Shown: positions 62,727 to 64,000 of the stretch, piece by piece | Layout: every line of letters begins with the position of its first letter | Numbering within the stretch: position 1 is the stretch's first letter | DNA from: Emticicia sp. BO119 | GTDB lineage: Bacteria > Bacteroidota > Bacteroidia > Cytophagales > Spirosomataceae | Assembly: GCF_013912375.1 (NCBI RefSeq) | Contig: NZ_JACETV010000001.1 | Span: forward strand, 1,364,001 to 1,428,000 | DNA length: 64,000 nt | Direction: 5' to 3' | Position numbers and translations under genes: made by a program | Notes under the pieces: generated by a model | Seen by the model: only the letters and a program-made list of their open reading frames with translations | What the model was told of the DNA's origin: nothing | Databases searched by the model: none

Positions 62727-63923
62727 TTAGGCATTAATCAGGCTTTTTGTCGGTGCAAAGCTTAAATTTTTTTCTATAATACCATGAAGATTTTTAACTG
62801 ATGTAGCCGAGCTAAAACCATCTTCTGGCGTATTAACACAATAGTCGATTAATTTTTCAATAGTGCTTGTTGCTACGTGCAAACGAGTATCTGAAGAAGC
62901 ATAATAAATAAATACTTTTCCGTCATCATCAAGAATCCAGCCGTTAGAGAACACTACATTGGATACGTCGCCAATCCTTTCTGAACCCTCTGGTGCTATA
63001 AAATAACCGGCAGGTTTATAAATTACCTTAGTCAAGTCAGTAAGGTCTGTCATAAACAGATATAATACATAGCGTAATCCGGCGGCAGTATTTCTAACAC
63101 CATGTGCTAAATGCAGCCAGCCGTAAGAGGTTTTTAAGGGTGCAGGCCCTTGCCCGTTTTTTACTTCATAAACCGTGTGGTAACGTTTTTCAGCAATAAT
63201 GTATTCTTTGTCAATTATTGCATTTTCCATTTTTTCAGTGAAACCCAAACCAATTCCACCACCACTACCAGCCTCAGTAAAGCCGTCCTGCGGGCGAGTA
63301 TAGAGGGCATATTTGCCATTTACAAACTCAGGGTGCAATACTACATTTCTTTGCTGCGGCGATGGTGTTTTTAAATCGGGCAGGCGTTGCCAGTTTATCA
63401 AGTCTGTAGTTCGGGCAATACCACACTGTGCTATCGCCGATGATTCATCTCCAATACCAGCATCAGGGTCTTTACGTTCGGTACAGAATAAACCATATAT
63501 CCAGCCATCTTCATGCGCTACCAGTCTAATATCATATATATTTCCGTCTGGTATTTCAGTTTCCGGCATTGCAATCGGATAATCCCAGAATCTGAAATTA
63601 TCAATTCCGTTGGGGCTTTCGGCGATAGCAAAAAAAGATTTACGATCTAAGCCTTCTACTCTTGCGGCTAAAATATATTTTCCCTGCCATTTAATTGCCC
63701 CTGCATTAAAAGTAGCATTAATTCCGAATCTTTCTAAAAGGTAGGGATTCGTGTTTTTGTTTAAGTCATAACGCCAGAAAACAGGCGTATGAGCAGCCGT
63801 CAGAACCGGATACAGATAACGGTCATAAATCCCGTTACTCAATTCGGGCTTTTCATTCTTCTGCTCTACAAGCCTTTGGTGAGCATCTTGTAGCAGCGAA
63901 AGTCTTTTTTCAAAATAGGTCAT
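62727..63923 (-). CDS. GH130 beta-1,4-mannosyl-glucose phosphorylase
   Basis: A 398-residue five-bladed propeller enzyme. GH130 features: [35 protein letters not shown] (conserved FNxG..RVEG), [21 protein letters not shown] with the catalytic Asp in its VRL/DIRL context, PGDAGIG-like [26 protein letters not shown] and [19 protein letters not shown]. It cleaves 4-O-beta-D-mannosyl-D-glucose with phosphate to mannose-1-phosphate and glucose. Length (about 390-400) fits the GH130_1 subgroup. No signal peptide, so it works in the cytosol after uptake of the disaccharide. No SusC/SusD pair or symporter lies in the window. Confidence 0.92.
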   Translation of the reverse strand: MTYFEKRLSLLQDAHQRLVEQKNEKPELSNGIYDRYLYPVLTAAHTPVFWRYDLNKNTNPYLLERFGINATFNAGAIKWQGKYILAARVEGLDRKSFFAIAESPNGIDNFRFWDYPIAMPETEIPDGNIYDIRLVAHEDGWIYGLFCTERKDPDAGIGDESSAIAQCGIARTTDLINWQRLPDLKTPSPQQRNVVLHPEFVNGKYALYTRPQDGFTEAGSGGGIGLGFTEKMENAIIDKEYIIAEKRYHTVYEVKNGQGPAPLKTSYGWLHLAHGVRNTAAGLRYVLYLFMTDLTDLTKVIYKPAGYFIAPEGSERIGDVSNVVFSNGWILDDDGKVFIYYASSDTRLHVATSTIEKLIDYCVNTPEDGFSSATSVKNLHGIIEKNLSFAPTKSLINA

Positions 63924-64000
63924 TTTTTTAATCTGTTTTGTTTTAGGTAAGCTTATGAATAGGTTTGTACAAATTTTATTTAGCAGGCAATTGCTGATAC

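Overview
The window looks like chromosomal DNA of a Bacteroidota bacterium, probably of the order Cytophagales. The evidence is a low G+C content (mid-30s percent by eye), a type IX secretion C-terminal sorting domain, a TonB-dependent receptor with a carboxypeptidase-like N-terminal domain, many exported proteins, and several promoters of the Bacteroidota form TTTG-N19 to N22-TAnnTTTG instead of -35/-10 boxes. No rRNA, tRNA, CRISPR array, transposase or integrase was found. The gene at the left edge is cut by the window.

Layout. 1-7540: radical SAM/SPASM protein, nucleoside-type MFS permease, small lipoprotein, LolC/FtsX-like permease, then two tandem SGNH-like membrane proteins and an MBOAT acyltransferase, probably an O-acylation unit for a surface polymer. 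7541-15501: a long structured leader and metY, a carotenoid-desaturase-like flavoprotein, a YeiH-type permease, a cysteine-free peroxiredoxin-fold protein, a small hydrolase, an aldo/keto reductase and a DinB-like protein. 15614-24327: M1 peptidase, guaA, a WecA/MraY-like transferase, a hexapeptide acetyltransferase, a prephenate dehydrogenase-like enzyme, a DUF486 protein, a propeller-like lipoprotein and a glyoxalase-fold protein. 24736-33877: two exported amidohydrolase-family proteins (three modules, one with an intact metal site), an overlapping pabB/pabC-like/flavin monooxygenase cluster, and an S74 tail-fibre-type surface protein.

33934-48778: a PQQ dehydrogenase with an inserted c-type heme domain, an unrecognised 1099-residue exported protein with an internal duplication, a Gfo/Idh/MocA oxidoreductase, a metal cluster (Cys-rich small protein, TonB receptor, His-rich P-type ATPase), a DUF1579-like protein and a CocE-type hydrolase. 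48779-52994: an unannotated 39-residue membrane-protein candidate, hisG, a small conserved protein, hisD and an active-looking amidohydrolase. 53026-63923, nearly all on the minus strand: bicupin, GH9, Dabb protein, GH44 with T9SS tail, aldo/keto reductase, sialate-type O-acetylesterase, cellobiose 2-epimerase and a GH130 phosphorylase. The last group fits breakdown of acetylated glucomannan or a related beta-mannan: outside endo-cleavage (GH44, GH9), deacetylation, epimerisation of the reducing-end glucose to mannose, and phosphorolysis of mannosyl-glucose.

The most unusual items are the duplicated 1099-residue protein, the metY leader with a predicted three-way junction, the 39-residue gene with its own promoter and terminator, and two imperfect palindromic elements of about 160-175 bp in intergenic gaps.
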